A DNA stretch of 64,000 nt from an uncultured Christensenella sp. (GTDB lineage Bacteria; Bacillota; Clostridia; Christensenellales; UBA1242): the NCBI GenBank assembly GCA_949300385.1, contig CASGDZ010000002.1, positions 175,758 through 239,757 on the forward strand, given 5' to 3'. The translations under genes and the position numbers were made by a program. The notes beneath the pieces were generated by a model. That model saw only the letters and a list, made by a program, of their open reading frames with translations. It searched no databases and was not told the DNA's origin. This document shows, piece by piece, positions 35,856 to 44,100 of the stretch. Position 1 is the stretch's first letter; each line of letters begins with the position of its first letter.

Positions 35856-35956
35856 ACTACCCCCAATGCGATTGTATTTATTATTAGTTTAAATAAAAAA
35901 GCAAAAAAAATCAAGAAATTGTAGTATTTTTTTATTACATCTGATATAATTTTGAT

Positions 35957-37264
35957 ATGTTAAACTTAGATAAAAAATTTTTATCGCGTATGCGTGGAAT
36001 ACTTGGTGATGAATATGAGGATTTTATCTCCGCGCTCAATCGCTTAGATGAAAAGGCTATTTATGTCAATACTAACAAAATTAGTGTTGACAAATTTTTG
36101 TCTATTATAGATTTTAATGTGGAAAAAATACTATATGAAAAGAATGGTTTTTATATAGATAATGTCAAGTGGGGTAGGCATCCGCTCCATCATGCCGGAG
36201 CATTTTATATTCAGGAACCTAGTGCTATGTTTACTGTCAATGCGTATAATTTTAAAGGTAATGAATTAGTGTTGGATATGTGCGCATCCCCTGGTGGAAA
36301 GTCTATTCAAATTGCAAATCGCTTGCCTAGTGGTTATCTCGTCAGCAACGAGATAGTGTCTGCGCGCGCCTCTGTTTTGTATTCAAACATTGAGAGAATG
36401 GGATTAAAAAATGTGATTGTAACGAATGATAGTCCAGAAAATTTGGCAAATGCATATGCAAATATGTTTGATGTGGTTTTAGTTGACGCGCCGTGTAGTG
36501 GAGAGGGAATGTTTCGTCGAGGGGATGAAGTTGTCAAAGAATGGAACGAAAATTTACCTAAAATGTGCGCAAAAAGACAATTAGACATTTTATTACAAGC
36601 AGATAAAGCGTTAAAACAGGGCGGAGTACTGATATATTCAACTTGCACCTACTCTAAAGAAGAAAATGAAGATGTTGTATGTGAATTTATAAAGGAATGT
36701 GGATATGAATTGATAAATATTGAAGCAAATTTTAATCGTGGTATAGATATGCATGAGGTTGTTCGCTTATATCCACATAAAGTGCGTGGGGAAGGTCAAT
36801 TTGTCGCTGTTATGAAGAAAATTAGTCCAAATGAGTTGATTTCTAATTCAATTTTGAAATTATCTATTCATAATGAAGCAAACAATTTTATAAAAGAAAA
36901 TTTGTCCATATCATTAAAAGCGTACGAATACAAATCAAATGCTTATATACCCGCTAATCTAGAACTAATTAGACGAAATGTAAATTATTTGTCCATAGGT
37001 GTGAAAGTCGGCAAAAATAAAGGTAAATTTTTTGAGCCAGACCATTATTTATTTTCTTCATATGGAGATAAGTTTAAACGACAAATCAATTTAGAATACA
37101 ATAGTTTAGATTCACAAAAATATTTGCGCGGGGAAACTTTGATAGTAGAAAATGAAAACGGATTTTGCTCAGTTCTTCTCTCTAAAGTTAATACAGGTGG
37201 AGGAAAAATTGTAAACGGAATAATGAAGAACCTTTATCCTAAAGGCTTAAGAAACTACAAATAA
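35957..37264 (+). CDS. RsmF-type rRNA (cytosine-C5) methyltransferase
   Basis: This 435-residue S-adenosylmethionine-dependent enzyme of the Nol1/Nop2/Sun family methylates cytosine in rRNA or tRNA. It has an N-terminal lobe, the SAM-binding motif LDMCASPGGKS near residue 108, the catalytic motifs VDAPCSGEGMFRR near residue 180 and YSTCTYS near residue 236, and a C-terminal PUA-like extension as in RsmF. Bacilli and Clostridia often carry several such paralogs, so the exact target base is uncertain. TATAAT of TGATATAAT (35945-35950) is exactly 6 nt from the ATG; there is no ribosome binding site. Confidence 0.9.
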   Translation: MLNLDKKFLSRMRGILGDEYEDFISALNRLDEKAIYVNTNKISVDKFLSIIDFNVEKILYEKNGFYIDNVKWGRHPLHHAGAFYIQEPSAMFTVNAYNFKGNELVLDMCASPGGKSIQIANRLPSGYLVSNEIVSARASVLYSNIERMGLKNVIVTNDSPENLANAYANMFDVVLVDAPCSGEGMFRRGDEVVKEWNENLPKMCAKRQLDILLQADKALKQGGVLIYSTCTYSKEENEDVVCEFIKECGYELINIEANFNRGIDMHEVVRLYPHKVRGEGQFVAVMKKISPNELISNSILKLSIHNEANNFIKENLSISLKAYEYKSNAYIPANLELIRRNVNYLSIGVKVGKNKGKFFEPDHYLFSSYGDKFKRQINLEYNSLDSQKYLRGETLIVENENGFCSVLLSKVNTGGGKIVNGIMKNLYPKGLRNYK

Positions 37265-37300
37265 TATTAAAAATAACATAAAAAATTAATAAATATACTT

Positions 37301-37337
37301 AAAAAGCATTAAAAATATGTAAAAAAATGCTTTTTTT
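37301..37337 (+). terminator. Terminator of the RsmF-type gene
   Basis: 10-bp stem AAAAAGCATT/AATGCTTTTT with a 15-nt A-rich loop and T tract. Confidence 0.75.
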
Positions 37338-37379
37338 ATAGAATTTTCAACTTTTTTATAAAAATTTTTAAAAAAGGTA

Positions 37380-37408
37380 TTGAAATTTATCAATTCATGC
37401 TGTATAAT
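37380..37408 (+). promoter_or_regulatory. Promoter of the acidic membrane protein gene
   Basis: TTGAAA at 37380-37385, 17 nt, TATAAT at 37403-37408. Confidence 0.85.
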
Positions 37409-37441
37409 ACTCGCAACAAAGAAAAAAGGAGAATTTGGATT

Positions 37442-38683
37442 ATGGCATGGGAAGCACTTTTAACTATAATAGCGATTATAGGTATTGTCCTTATTGCTGG
37501 CGGTATTATTGCTTTTTTGATACATATGATTTGCGGAGCGTTTGATAGCGAAAAACGAGTTGCTAATAAGGCTAATAATAAGGAAGTTTTAGACTATAAT
37601 CAATACAAACAACTTACTGAAACAAACAATAAAGAAAATGAATATGATTTTGATGCAATTAATTTAGCGAAAGCAGAAGAAGAGAAAAAACTTGCAGAAA
37701 AAGACGCAAATGCTGAAAATGAGAATGATTTAGATTTCAATTTAGTTGAAGATAACGATGACGATATTGAAGAAATTGAAAATAGATTGAAAGAAGAAAA
37801 TCAAAACACTGAAGAATCTACTAAAAATGAGACTGAAGATGATGAAGATCTAGATCTAGATAGTTTAATGGATGAAATAAATGACGATGTTGTTGAAGAA
37901 GAAAAAGATCGAATTCACGAGGATAACACAAAAGTTGACGAAAGTCTTCAATCATACACTATCGACGATTATCTAAACAAAGAAGATTCAGAAGAGACAG
38001 AAGAAACAGAAGAGACAGAAGAGACTGAAGAAGAATCAGCCGATGAAGTAGAAGAATCTAAAGAAACTCAAGCAGAAGAAAAACAAGACGAGAATGACGC
38101 AATTATTGCTGACCTTCGCTCTCAAATAGATGAACTTAATAAACAACTTGAAGAAGCAAAGGCAAATCAATCTCAAGAAACTACAATTGATATGACTAAG
38201 GAAGAGTGCGAAGAGCGTCTTGCCGTTCTTAATGAAAGACTTAAAGCTGCTCAAAAAGAATACAAAGCTAACATGAAAGAATATCGTCCATTAAAACGCG
38301 CAAAGCGTGATTTGGAGAAAAATGAAGCAAAATTGAGAAGGAAAGAAGCACTTGTAATCAAAAAGAAATTCGATGTCTATGGCGTTAAGAATTATGTTGA
38401 TATTGACGAACAAGAGGCAAAAGAATTGGCAAATGAACTTGAATTACTCGACGGTCTTCGCCTAAGCGTAAGTCATTGTGAAGAAGTTATCAATGCTAAT
38501 AAAGATAGATACCCAATCTTAGAGCATACAAACAAATTGTTAGAAGAACAAATCGCCAACATTGAAGCAGATATTGAATACACTAAAAAGATACTCGCAA
38601 AGGTAAGTGATAATGATTCAGATAACGCTTCAGAAAGTGATTCAGAAAATAATGGTTCACAATCAACTGACGGAAACGAATAA
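37442..38683 (+). CDS. Membrane-anchored acidic coiled-coil protein
   Basis: I start at the ATG at 37442 behind AAAAAAGGAGAATTTGG. The 413-residue product has one N-terminal membrane helix (about residues 5-32, rich in Ile, Leu and Gly), then about 180 residues of strongly acidic sequence that include a Glu-Glu-Thr tandem repeat (SEETEETEETEETEEES), then a long coiled coil (LRSQIDELNKQLEEAKANQ to the C-terminus) with basic helices. The tandem repeat is encoded by repeated GAAGAGACA units that could change in number. The shape suggests a scaffold or divisome-type protein but there is no family match. Confidence 0.78.
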   Translation: MAWEALLTIIAIIGIVLIAGGIIAFLIHMICGAFDSEKRVANKANNKEVLDYNQYKQLTETNNKENEYDFDAINLAKAEEEKKLAEKDANAENENDLDFNLVEDNDDDIEEIENRLKEENQNTEESTKNETEDDEDLDLDSLMDEINDDVVEEEKDRIHEDNTKVDESLQSYTIDDYLNKEDSEETEETEETEETEEESADEVEESKETQAEEKQDENDAIIADLRSQIDELNKQLEEAKANQSQETTIDMTKEECEERLAVLNERLKAAQKEYKANMKEYRPLKRAKRDLEKNEAKLRRKEALVIKKKFDVYGVKNYVDIDEQEAKELANELELLDGLRLSVSHCEEVINANKDRYPILEHTNKLLEEQIANIEADIEYTKKILAKVSDNDSDNASESDSENNGSQSTDGNE

Positions 38684-38700
38684 GATAAAAAATTAATATT

Positions 38701-38756
38701 AAAATCCCTAAATTTAAGAAATATTTAATATTGCTTAAAAATTTGGGATTTTTTTA
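38701..38756 (+). terminator. Terminator of the acidic membrane protein gene
   Basis: AAAATCCC(T)AAATTTAAG pairs with CTTAAAAATTTGGGATTTT (one bulged base), followed by a T tract. Confidence 0.8.
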
Positions 38757-38859
38757 TTGTTTGAATTCAATTTTTTATATTTTTAAAAATTATAAAATTT
38801 TATTTATAATATAGTTATTTTATTTGTTTGTATTAAATTTATAATGATATAATAATTAT

Positions 38860-39573
38860 ATGAAAAGGTTGGATATATTGTTATATGAAAAAGGAATTTA
38901 TCCGTCAAGGGAAAAGGCTAAGCAGGCGATTGAAAGTAGGCGAGTAAAAGTCGATGATAAAATTATAGATAAGCCGTCATTTTTGTGTGATGAAAATTGC
39001 AAGGTTATTGCTTTGCCATTTGAGTTCGTTTCGCGTGGCGGGTATAAATTGCAGAAAGCGATTGAAGAATTCAAAATAGATTTATCTAATAGAATTTGCT
39101 TAGATATAGGGGCGTCAACAGGCGGATTTACTGATGTTTGTCTAAAAAATGGAGCAAAAAAGGTATATTCTGTAGATACAGGAATCGGTCAACTGGATAA
39201 AAAATTAATAGATGACCCAAGAGTCATAAATTTAGAAAAAACGAATTATTTAGAATTGGATAAATTGAACTATCAGGACGCTGATTTTGTATGTATAGAT
39301 GTTTCATTCGTTAGTCTTACAAAACTTGCCTTTAAATTATCTAAAGATGATTTAAAAGAAATCGTAGCACTAATCAAACCGCAGTTTGAATGCGGATTAG
39401 AATACGCTAAAAAACATAAAGGGATAGTTAAAGATAGTAAAATTCATAAAAAAGTTATTGAAAATGTTGCAAATTGTTTTGAATCTTTTGGTTATAAAAA
39501 CAAAGGAATTATTGTTTCCCCAATAAAAGGAGGAGACGGGAATACTGAATTTTTAATCCATTTACAAAAATAA
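38860..39573 (+). CDS. tlyA: TlyA-family rRNA 2'-O-methyltransferase
   Basis: The 237-residue protein has an N-terminal S4 RNA-binding domain (RLDILLYEKGIYPSREKAKQ) and an FtsJ-type methyltransferase domain with the SAM motif CLDIGASTGGFTD near residue 80 and the downstream VCIDVSFVSL. TlyA proteins methylate ribose of cytidines in 16S and 23S rRNA; old hemolysin annotations are misleading. In many Clostridia it lies near xseA/ispA/recN, but not here. TATAAT at 38848-38853 is exactly 6 nt from the ATG with TTGTTT at 38824-38829, so the mRNA is probably leaderless. Confidence 0.93.
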   Translation: MKRLDILLYEKGIYPSREKAKQAIESRRVKVDDKIIDKPSFLCDENCKVIALPFEFVSRGGYKLQKAIEEFKIDLSNRICLDIGASTGGFTDVCLKNGAKKVYSVDTGIGQLDKKLIDDPRVINLEKTNYLELDKLNYQDADFVCIDVSFVSLTKLAFKLSKDDLKEIVALIKPQFECGLEYAKKHKGIVKDSKIHKKVIENVANCFESFGYKNKGIIVSPIKGGDGNTEFLIHLQK

Positions 39574-39646
39574 TCGCTAATTTGTTTTAATCAAATAATC
39601 TTTACTTAATCATCATTAAATAACTATTTTTACACATAATAATCGT

Positions 39647-40477
39647 ATGGGTTTAACGCAAAGAAGAATCGAGGCTAAAAAAAAGCGATTTAAAAAACAT
39701 TACAAAGTTGGATTGTGTTTAAGCGGTGGCGGAGCGCGTGGATTTGCACATCTAGGTGCATTCAAAGCATTTGAGGAATATGGAATCAAATTCGATATAG
39801 TAGCGGGAACAAGCGCGGGCAGTCTTTTTGGTGCGTTGTATTGCTCTAATATGAAATATGAAGATATGTACAAGTTAACATGCGATATAAAAGATAGCAA
39901 TTTTAGGCATAATAAACTTAAATTTTTGCCGTCAAAAATGAACGCATTATCTAATACTATTAAAAGAATTCTTCCATATGATGATTTAAAAGATTTAAAA
40001 ATACCATTGTATGTAGTTGCGGTAGATTTACGCTCAGGAAAAGAAATTCATTTTTCAAATGGTGATTTGGCTACAATTTTGACAGGTAGTTGCGCAGTAC
40101 CGGGAGTATTTGTACCAGTTAGATATAAAAATATGGTGTTAGTTGATGGCGGAGTTTGCAATAATGTGCCGTCTGATGTCCTAAGAGAAGCAGGGTGTGA
40201 TTTTGTGGTTACAATAGACTGCAATTGTACGCGTGGGCGAGGGACAAATAGCAATAATTTATTTACTCAGTTTGCAACGAGTATTGGCATAATGATGGCA
40301 AATAATTCAAAAAATGGCAAAATTTTAAGCGATATAATAATTTATCCCGATATGAGAAAGTATAAGTCGTTGAAAATTATTTCAAAAAATGATATGATTG
40401 AAGAAGGATATCGCGCAACTATTGCTTTGATGCCAGAAATTGAAAAACTTTTTATGGGTAAATACCATAAACGCTAA
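39647..40477 (+). CDS. Patatin-like phospholipase
   Basis: This 276-residue lipid acyl hydrolase of the patatin/RssA type has the oxyanion motif LCLSGGGARGFAHLG near residue 25, the nucleophile elbow GTSAGS near residue 55 and the Asp of the catalytic dyad in LVDGGVCNNVP near residue 167. There is no signal peptide, so it should be cytoplasmic. CATAAT at 39635-39640 is 6 nt from the ATG and there is no ribosome binding site; a -35 is not clear. The gene at 40486 starts nine bases after the stop, so the two are likely an operon. Confidence 0.9.
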   Translation: MGLTQRRIEAKKKRFKKHYKVGLCLSGGGARGFAHLGAFKAFEEYGIKFDIVAGTSAGSLFGALYCSNMKYEDMYKLTCDIKDSNFRHNKLKFLPSKMNALSNTIKRILPYDDLKDLKIPLYVVAVDLRSGKEIHFSNGDLATILTGSCAVPGVFVPVRYKNMVLVDGGVCNNVPSDVLREAGCDFVVTIDCNCTRGRGTNSNNLFTQFATSIGIMMANNSKNGKILSDIIIYPDMRKYKSLKIISKNDMIEEGYRATIALMPEIEKLFMGKYHKR

Positions 40478-40485
40478 GGTGCATT

Positions 40486-41532
40486 TTGAGTAATATACAA
40501 AAGAAAAAGAGAATCATAATACTTATTATAATTTTGACAATATTTCTATTGTCATGCTGTTTTGCACGCCCAATCAATGCAGGAATTATTAATATGCTTT
40601 ATAAAAACTTTCAAATTGTACAACTAAAAGATAACCTTCTTGTTCATTATATCTCAGTAGGTCAAGGTGATGCTACTGCTATTAATTTTCCAGATGGTAC
40701 CATTATGTTGATAGATACAGGTCCAGATGACTCGGCTTCTACACTTTCTACATACTTAACAAATAAAGTTTTAAACAATAAGAGAGATAAAACTATCGAT
40801 AATTTAATATTAACACATGCAGACGCTGATCATATAGGTGGGGCTATGCGCATACTAAACGATTTTGATGTTGAGCAAATATTTATGCCAGTTATAGAAA
40901 GCGATACAAATGTGTATAATAATCTAGTGACTTATATAGAGGACAATAAAATTAATTCAAGTATAATAACTGAATGGTCGGATATATTCGGACTTGTGAA
41001 TGTTAAAATGTATGAACCCTTGGATAGAAATAGCACAAATAATACTTGTCCGCTTATAAAAATAAATTATAGAAATGTTAGTATGCTGTTTACGGGAGAT
41101 ATTGATAGTAGTGCCGAAACAGAATTTGTTGAATTGTATGGTGAAGAGTTAGATGTAGATATACTAAAGATTGCACATCATGGAAGCTTGTATTCTACGA
41201 GCGAAGCGTTTTTAAATGTAACAACTCCCGATTATGCAATAATATCTGTAGGTGAAAACAACAGTTACGGCCATCCTTCCGAAGTAGTACTAAATAGATT
41301 AAGCGAGATGAATGTAGAAATCTTTAGAACAGATTTAAATGGAAATGTGTTATCTGTTGTCGGAGAGGACTATGGCATGAAGTTTTTGACGACTGACTAC
41401 ATAATAACAAATCTTATTTTAGATTATCGATTATTTGTCCTTGTTTTAGACGCTATAATTTTAGTAGAAATTATTCTAATTGTATTTAAGAAAAATAAAA
41501 AAGATAAAAATGATATAAAAAGTTTAAATTAA
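40486..41532 (+). CDS. ComEC-like metallo-beta-lactamase-fold membrane-anchored protein
   Basis: The 348-residue product begins at a TTG set by AAGGTG nine bases before it. It has an N-terminal membrane helix (residues 10-28), then a metallo-beta-lactamase domain of the ComEC/Rec2 C-terminal type: VGQGDATAINFPDG, LIDTGPDD, LTHADADHIGG with the zinc-binding His/Asp cluster, ILKIAHHGSLYSTSE and ISVGENNSYGHPS, followed by a second membrane helix near residues 315-335. It is the soluble hydrolase part of ComEC standing alone. Such enzymes may degrade DNA or cell-wall precursors; the substrate is unknown. Confidence 0.88.
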   Translation: MSNIQKKKRIIILIIILTIFLLSCCFARPINAGIINMLYKNFQIVQLKDNLLVHYISVGQGDATAINFPDGTIMLIDTGPDDSASTLSTYLTNKVLNNKRDKTIDNLILTHADADHIGGAMRILNDFDVEQIFMPVIESDTNVYNNLVTYIEDNKINSSIITEWSDIFGLVNVKMYEPLDRNSTNNTCPLIKINYRNVSMLFTGDIDSSAETEFVELYGEELDVDILKIAHHGSLYSTSEAFLNVTTPDYAIISVGENNSYGHPSEVVLNRLSEMNVEIFRTDLNGNVLSVVGEDYGMKFLTTDYIITNLILDYRLFVLVLDAIILVEIILIVFKKNKKDKNDIKSLN

Positions 41533-41657
41533 ACAAAAAAATATAAAATTTTATTAAAAATCGTGATAAATTTATGTAAATTTTATTAAATAATCAAAAA
41601 TTTATTTAATTTATATAAAAAATGAATAAAAGAAATTGCAATACATAATATATAGTC

Positions 41658-41866
41658 GTAAGGTATTTCCTTACATATAAAAGAGACAGTTCTATCGTCT
41701 AAAAAAATCGTGATATTTGAATTTTATAAATAATTAATTATTGAATTCGATAAATTTATAACTTATAAATTTACAATAAAAATTCTTTTCATGGTAATGA
41801 AATTATAAATTATGAAATTCTTAGAAGATTTGCGATTTCGAGGGTAGCGCAACGTCTCTTTTTTTA
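41658..41866 (+). ncRNA. Rod-shaped structured RNA, possible 6S RNA
   Basis: A 9-bp closing stem AAAAGAGAC/GTCTCTTTT (41679-41687 with 41854-41862) runs into a T tract. Inside it the arms keep pairing with small bulges: GTT/AAC, CTATC/GGTAG, AAATCG/CGATTT, GAATTT/AAATTC, up to an apical palindrome TAAATTTATAA/TTATAAATTTA near 41751-41773. A separate hairpin GTAAGG/CCTTAC (41658-41674) precedes it. A long irregular rod of about 190 nt with a terminator at its closing stem is the usual shape of 6S RNA. No ORF crosses it. The 6S name is a guess; the RNA itself is better supported. Confidence 0.5.
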
Positions 41867-41919
41867 TTATTAGCCATTACAAAACTATTTGCATTAACTC
41901 ATTTGTGTATAAAATTTTA

Positions 41920-41948
41920 TTGACATAACTAGTTGATTTATTTATTAT
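41920..41948 (+). promoter_or_regulatory. Promoter of the flippase-like gene
   Basis: TTGACA at 41920-41925, 17 nt, TATTAT at 41943-41948. Confidence 0.75.
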
Positions 41949-41971
41949 TGAAAAAAATAGAACATAAATTT

Positions 41972-43192
41972 ATGAAAAGATTATTCAGAATAGGAGCAGG
42001 AAAACTGATATTTTCACTTATGCCACTTTTATCGTGGCTTTGTCTTTCATATGTGTTAGGGGACAATAGAATATCAAATGTATTTTCATTGACTTATGCA
42101 ATTCAATTTGTTTATTCATTGTTTGTTGCTATGTTTGGTTCGGGTGCGAATATTAGAAGAGAAAAAGAACAAGACAAAAATGCAACACAAAATGGAATGT
42201 TTTGGGGTACTATATTTGCTACTATTATCTTTGCTATACCTTTAATCTTCATTGACCAGTTTATTATATTTTTCGGCCAAGATGTTGAATTTTATAGGCC
42301 TTATGTATTTTTCTCGATTGCGCTTTTATATGTACAAACATTGTTTGCTTTTGTTATTCAAAGGTTATATTTTGAAGATAAAGAGAAACTTGCTAATATA
42401 CACTTATTTTCATTTAATATAATGCAATTTGTTTTACTTATTGGGTTAAGCGCTCTTTTACCTAACAAAATGTTAGCCCTTTCAATTACACTAATAGCAG
42501 TATTTATCTATGTCATTGTGCTATTTATCTGGAAATTTGAAAAGTTTAAAATTGATTTTAAATTTTATAAAAATATCAAATATGAATCAGCAGGCATTAT
42601 TACAGATCTATTTTTTCTAATCATATATTTGTTTGGCTTTAAAAACGCTTTTTCGGCAGGTCCCGAATATTTAATGGCGTTAAATCTAGTTTCAATTTGT
42701 ACGGATAGTCAATGGGACGCCTTAGGTGCAATTTCAACTGTCGCAAAAGTCGATCTTTCAAAAAATAGATACGAATACCAAAAGGAATTGAAAACGGGAT
42801 ATATCTATGCATTAATTTTGATTTCAAGTAGCATTATAATGTCAATTTTGTTAGCATATATTAACAAAGTAAGTATGCTTTTAGTAATTGCATATTTAAT
42901 TTTCCAGGTTGTTGATATGATTTCGGATCCTTTTTTAAGTATAATGGACATATATACTCAACTCAATTATTCGGCGACAATAAACTCAGTCATTAAATTT
43001 TTTGCATTAGTTGTTCGTACAATAGTATCAGTTTGCCTTTTATCAGCATTTTGTACAGATATTGCACAAGTTTTTGAAACAGCAGTATTGTTGTTATTCT
43101 ATTTGATAATAAGGATAAAAAAATACAAAGTCATAGACGGCGAACTTTCGCTAAAACCTATAACAACTAATATAAATAATAAAAAATTGTAA
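41972..43192 (+). CDS. MATE/flippase-like polytopic membrane protein
   Basis: The product of about 406 residues has 11-12 membrane helices and the character of MATE or polysaccharide flippase proteins (FSLMPLLSWLCLSYVLG at the start, internal YRPYVFFSIALLYVQTLF). I start at the ATG at 41972 since the promoter places the transcript start near 41955; no ribosome binding site is seen, leaving a 17-nt leader. The substrate is unknown. Relatives in Clostridia are annotated as MATE family or hypothetical membrane proteins. Confidence 0.75.
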   Translation: MKRLFRIGAGKLIFSLMPLLSWLCLSYVLGDNRISNVFSLTYAIQFVYSLFVAMFGSGANIRREKEQDKNATQNGMFWGTIFATIIFAIPLIFIDQFIIFFGQDVEFYRPYVFFSIALLYVQTLFAFVIQRLYFEDKEKLANIHLFSFNIMQFVLLIGLSALLPNKMLALSITLIAVFIYVIVLFIWKFEKFKIDFKFYKNIKYESAGIITDLFFLIIYLFGFKNAFSAGPEYLMALNLVSICTDSQWDALGAISTVAKVDLSKNRYEYQKELKTGYIYALILISSSIIMSILLAYINKVSMLLVIAYLIFQVVDMISDPFLSIMDIYTQLNYSATINSVIKFFALVVRTIVSVCLLSAFCTDIAQVFETAVLLLFYLIIRIKKYKVIDGELSLKPITTNINNKKL

Positions 43193-43221
43193 TTGACAAA
43201 TGTAAATTTTAATATTATTAT
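43193..43221 (+). promoter_or_regulatory. Promoter of the small gene at 43247
   Basis: TTGACA at 43193-43198 directly after the preceding stop, 17 nt, TATTAT at 43216-43221. Confidence 0.85.
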
Positions 43222-43246
43222 CTATTTATAGATAGAAGGAGTTTTT

Positions 43247-43363
43247 ATGAGAGAACCATTAATACGAACAATGATAAGAAATATGTCTAATTCTCAAATA
43301 GATGAGGTTGAATACGCATTAGAGGGTGAAAAGGTTTGTTATATAAAAACGCACAATATGTAA
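43247..43363 (+). CDS. Small ORF of 38 residues, possibly the 5' part of a frameshifted gene
   Basis: The ATG follows AGAAGGAG at ideal spacing and a consensus promoter, so translation starts here. The frame codes for a short polar peptide (MREPLIRTMIRNMSNSQIDE...) and ends at TAA 43361-43363. A second ORF in the -1 frame (43336-43536) overlaps its last 28 bases and continues with plausible coding sequence for 66 more codons, so the two may once have been one gene of about 95 codons. Confidence 0.55.
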   Translation: MREPLIRTMIRNMSNSQIDEVEYALEGEKVCYIKTHNM

Positions 43364-43536
43364 AGAAAGAACCTTCCATTAAGCCAAGAAGCGAGAGAGT
43401 GCGTTCATCTGTACATGATAGAGGAGATATGCGAATACCATCGAGTTCACCACTCAGCGATAGCTATAAATGGGAAAGTGATGAAGAACGAAAAAGAAAA
43501 AATACATATTGTGTGATGGATGGTGGAGTAGGCTAA
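43336..43536 (+). CDS. Small polar ORF overlapping 43247 in the -1 frame
   Basis: This frame starts at a TTG inside the 43247 ORF (GAGGGTG...AAGG lies just upstream) and codes for 66 polar residues with several Arg/Ser stretches and YKWESDEERKRKNTYCVMD near the end. It ends at TAA 43534-43536 just before a terminator. It might be translated by re-initiation, by frameshifting or not at all. Confidence 0.4.
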   Translation: MLYKNAQYVKKEPSIKPRSERVRSSVHDRGDMRIPSSSPLSDSYKWESDEERKRKNTYCVMDGGVG

Positions 43537-43590
43537 CGAGAAATAAAAGTAAAATTAATTAACATAAAAGATAATAACAAATTGAATAAA

Positions 43591-43630
43591 AAATAAAACG
43601 GACTTTGAGTTTTCAAGGTTCGTTTTATTT
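43591..43630. terminator. Bidirectional terminator beside tRNA-Leu
   Basis: 18-bp stem from AAATAAAACGGACTTTGA and TCAAGGTTCGTTTTATTT with wobble pairs and a 4-nt loop. It closes the small ORFs on the plus strand and the tRNA on the minus strand. Confidence 0.85.
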
Positions 43631-43635
43631 TTGTC

Positions 43636-43721
43636 TGGTGCCGGTGGTCGGGGTCGAACCGACATGATGTTGCCATCGCAAGATTTTGAGTCTTGTGCGT
43701 CTGCCATTTCGCCACACCGGC
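43636..43721 (-). tRNA. tRNA-Leu (anticodon CAA)
   Basis: This is an 86-nt class II tRNA. The acceptor stem GCCGGTG pairs with CACCGGC, followed by A and an encoded CCA. The anticodon stem CAAGA/TCTTG holds loop CTCAAAA, giving anticodon CAA (codon UUG). A long variable arm follows (GATGGCAACATC) and the T arm is GTCGGTTCGACCCCGAC. The gene is preceded by a partial copy of itself. Confidence 0.97.
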
Positions 43722-43737
43722 ATATTAAGATAGTTAG
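43697..43737. repeat. 41-bp direct repeat, inner copy (5' part of tRNA-Leu plus flank)
   Basis: Identical over 41 bp to 43883-43923. It contains the first 25 nt of the tRNA gene and 16 nt of upstream flank. Here it is part of the complete tRNA gene. Confidence 0.95.
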
Positions 43738-43882
43738 TTTAATAAAGTAAAAGTCATAGTGCTTTGACGCACAAGACGGGGACCCCACAAATATTTATAT
43801 TTGAAGGGGAAGAGGAGCAACTAAGCAAAAGGCTTAGATTGAACCGAAGGGGACAATCAAGCAAGAGCGCAAGTTGGGACGA
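43738..43882 (-). other. GC-richer structured spacer between the two tRNA-Leu 5' copies
   Basis: About 145 bases at roughly 45% GC, far above its surroundings. On the tRNA strand it can form CCCC..CAAATA/TATTTG..GGGG (43783-43809) and CTAAGC/GCTTAG (43821-43837). A 12-nt segment at 43766-43777 is the perfect inverted complement of 43690-43701 inside the tRNA. I see no ORF with a start signal. Confidence 0.7.
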
Positions 43883-43923
43883 GCGTCTGCCATTTCGCCA
43901 CACCGGCATATTAAGATAGTTAG
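43883..43923. repeat. 41-bp direct repeat, outer copy (orphan 5' tRNA-Leu fragment)
   Basis: Perfect copy of 43697-43737, offset by 186 bp. It carries the first 25 nt of tRNA-Leu but nothing of the rest of the gene. Confidence 0.95.
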
Positions 43924-43951
43924 AATTTATATAATATAATTCAACTTAATC

Positions 43952-43980
43952 ATTATAACATAAAATTTAATAATTTGCAA
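43952..43980 (-). promoter_or_regulatory. Promoter reading through the orphan fragment into tRNA-Leu
   Basis: Minus-strand TTGCAA (43975-43980), 17 nt, extended -10 TGTTATAAT (box 43952-43957). It lies outside the outer repeat, so the primary transcript would carry the orphan 5' fragment, the spacer and the complete tRNA. Confidence 0.75.
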
Positions 43981-44100
43981 GAGTTTTTTATTATTATATT
44001 AATATTAGTTTATTTAGTTTTTTTTAATTTACATTATTTTTATATTAAAAAATTTTTTATTTTACTTTTTGATTTTAGATTATTGTGATATAATAAATTT

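Noticed and set aside
37980..38035. Phase-variable repeat in the acidic membrane protein gene
   Set aside because: The Glu-Glu-Thr repeat units are multiples of three and imperfect, so changes would alter length but not switch the frame.
43330..43350. Programmed -1 frameshift between the two small ORFs
   Set aside because: No X-XXY-YYZ heptamer is present in the overlap and no stimulatory stem is evident. Left as an unexplained overlap.
43533..43788. Minus-strand ORFs across the tRNA-Leu gene
   Set aside because: They are translations of the tRNA and its repeat, with no start signals.
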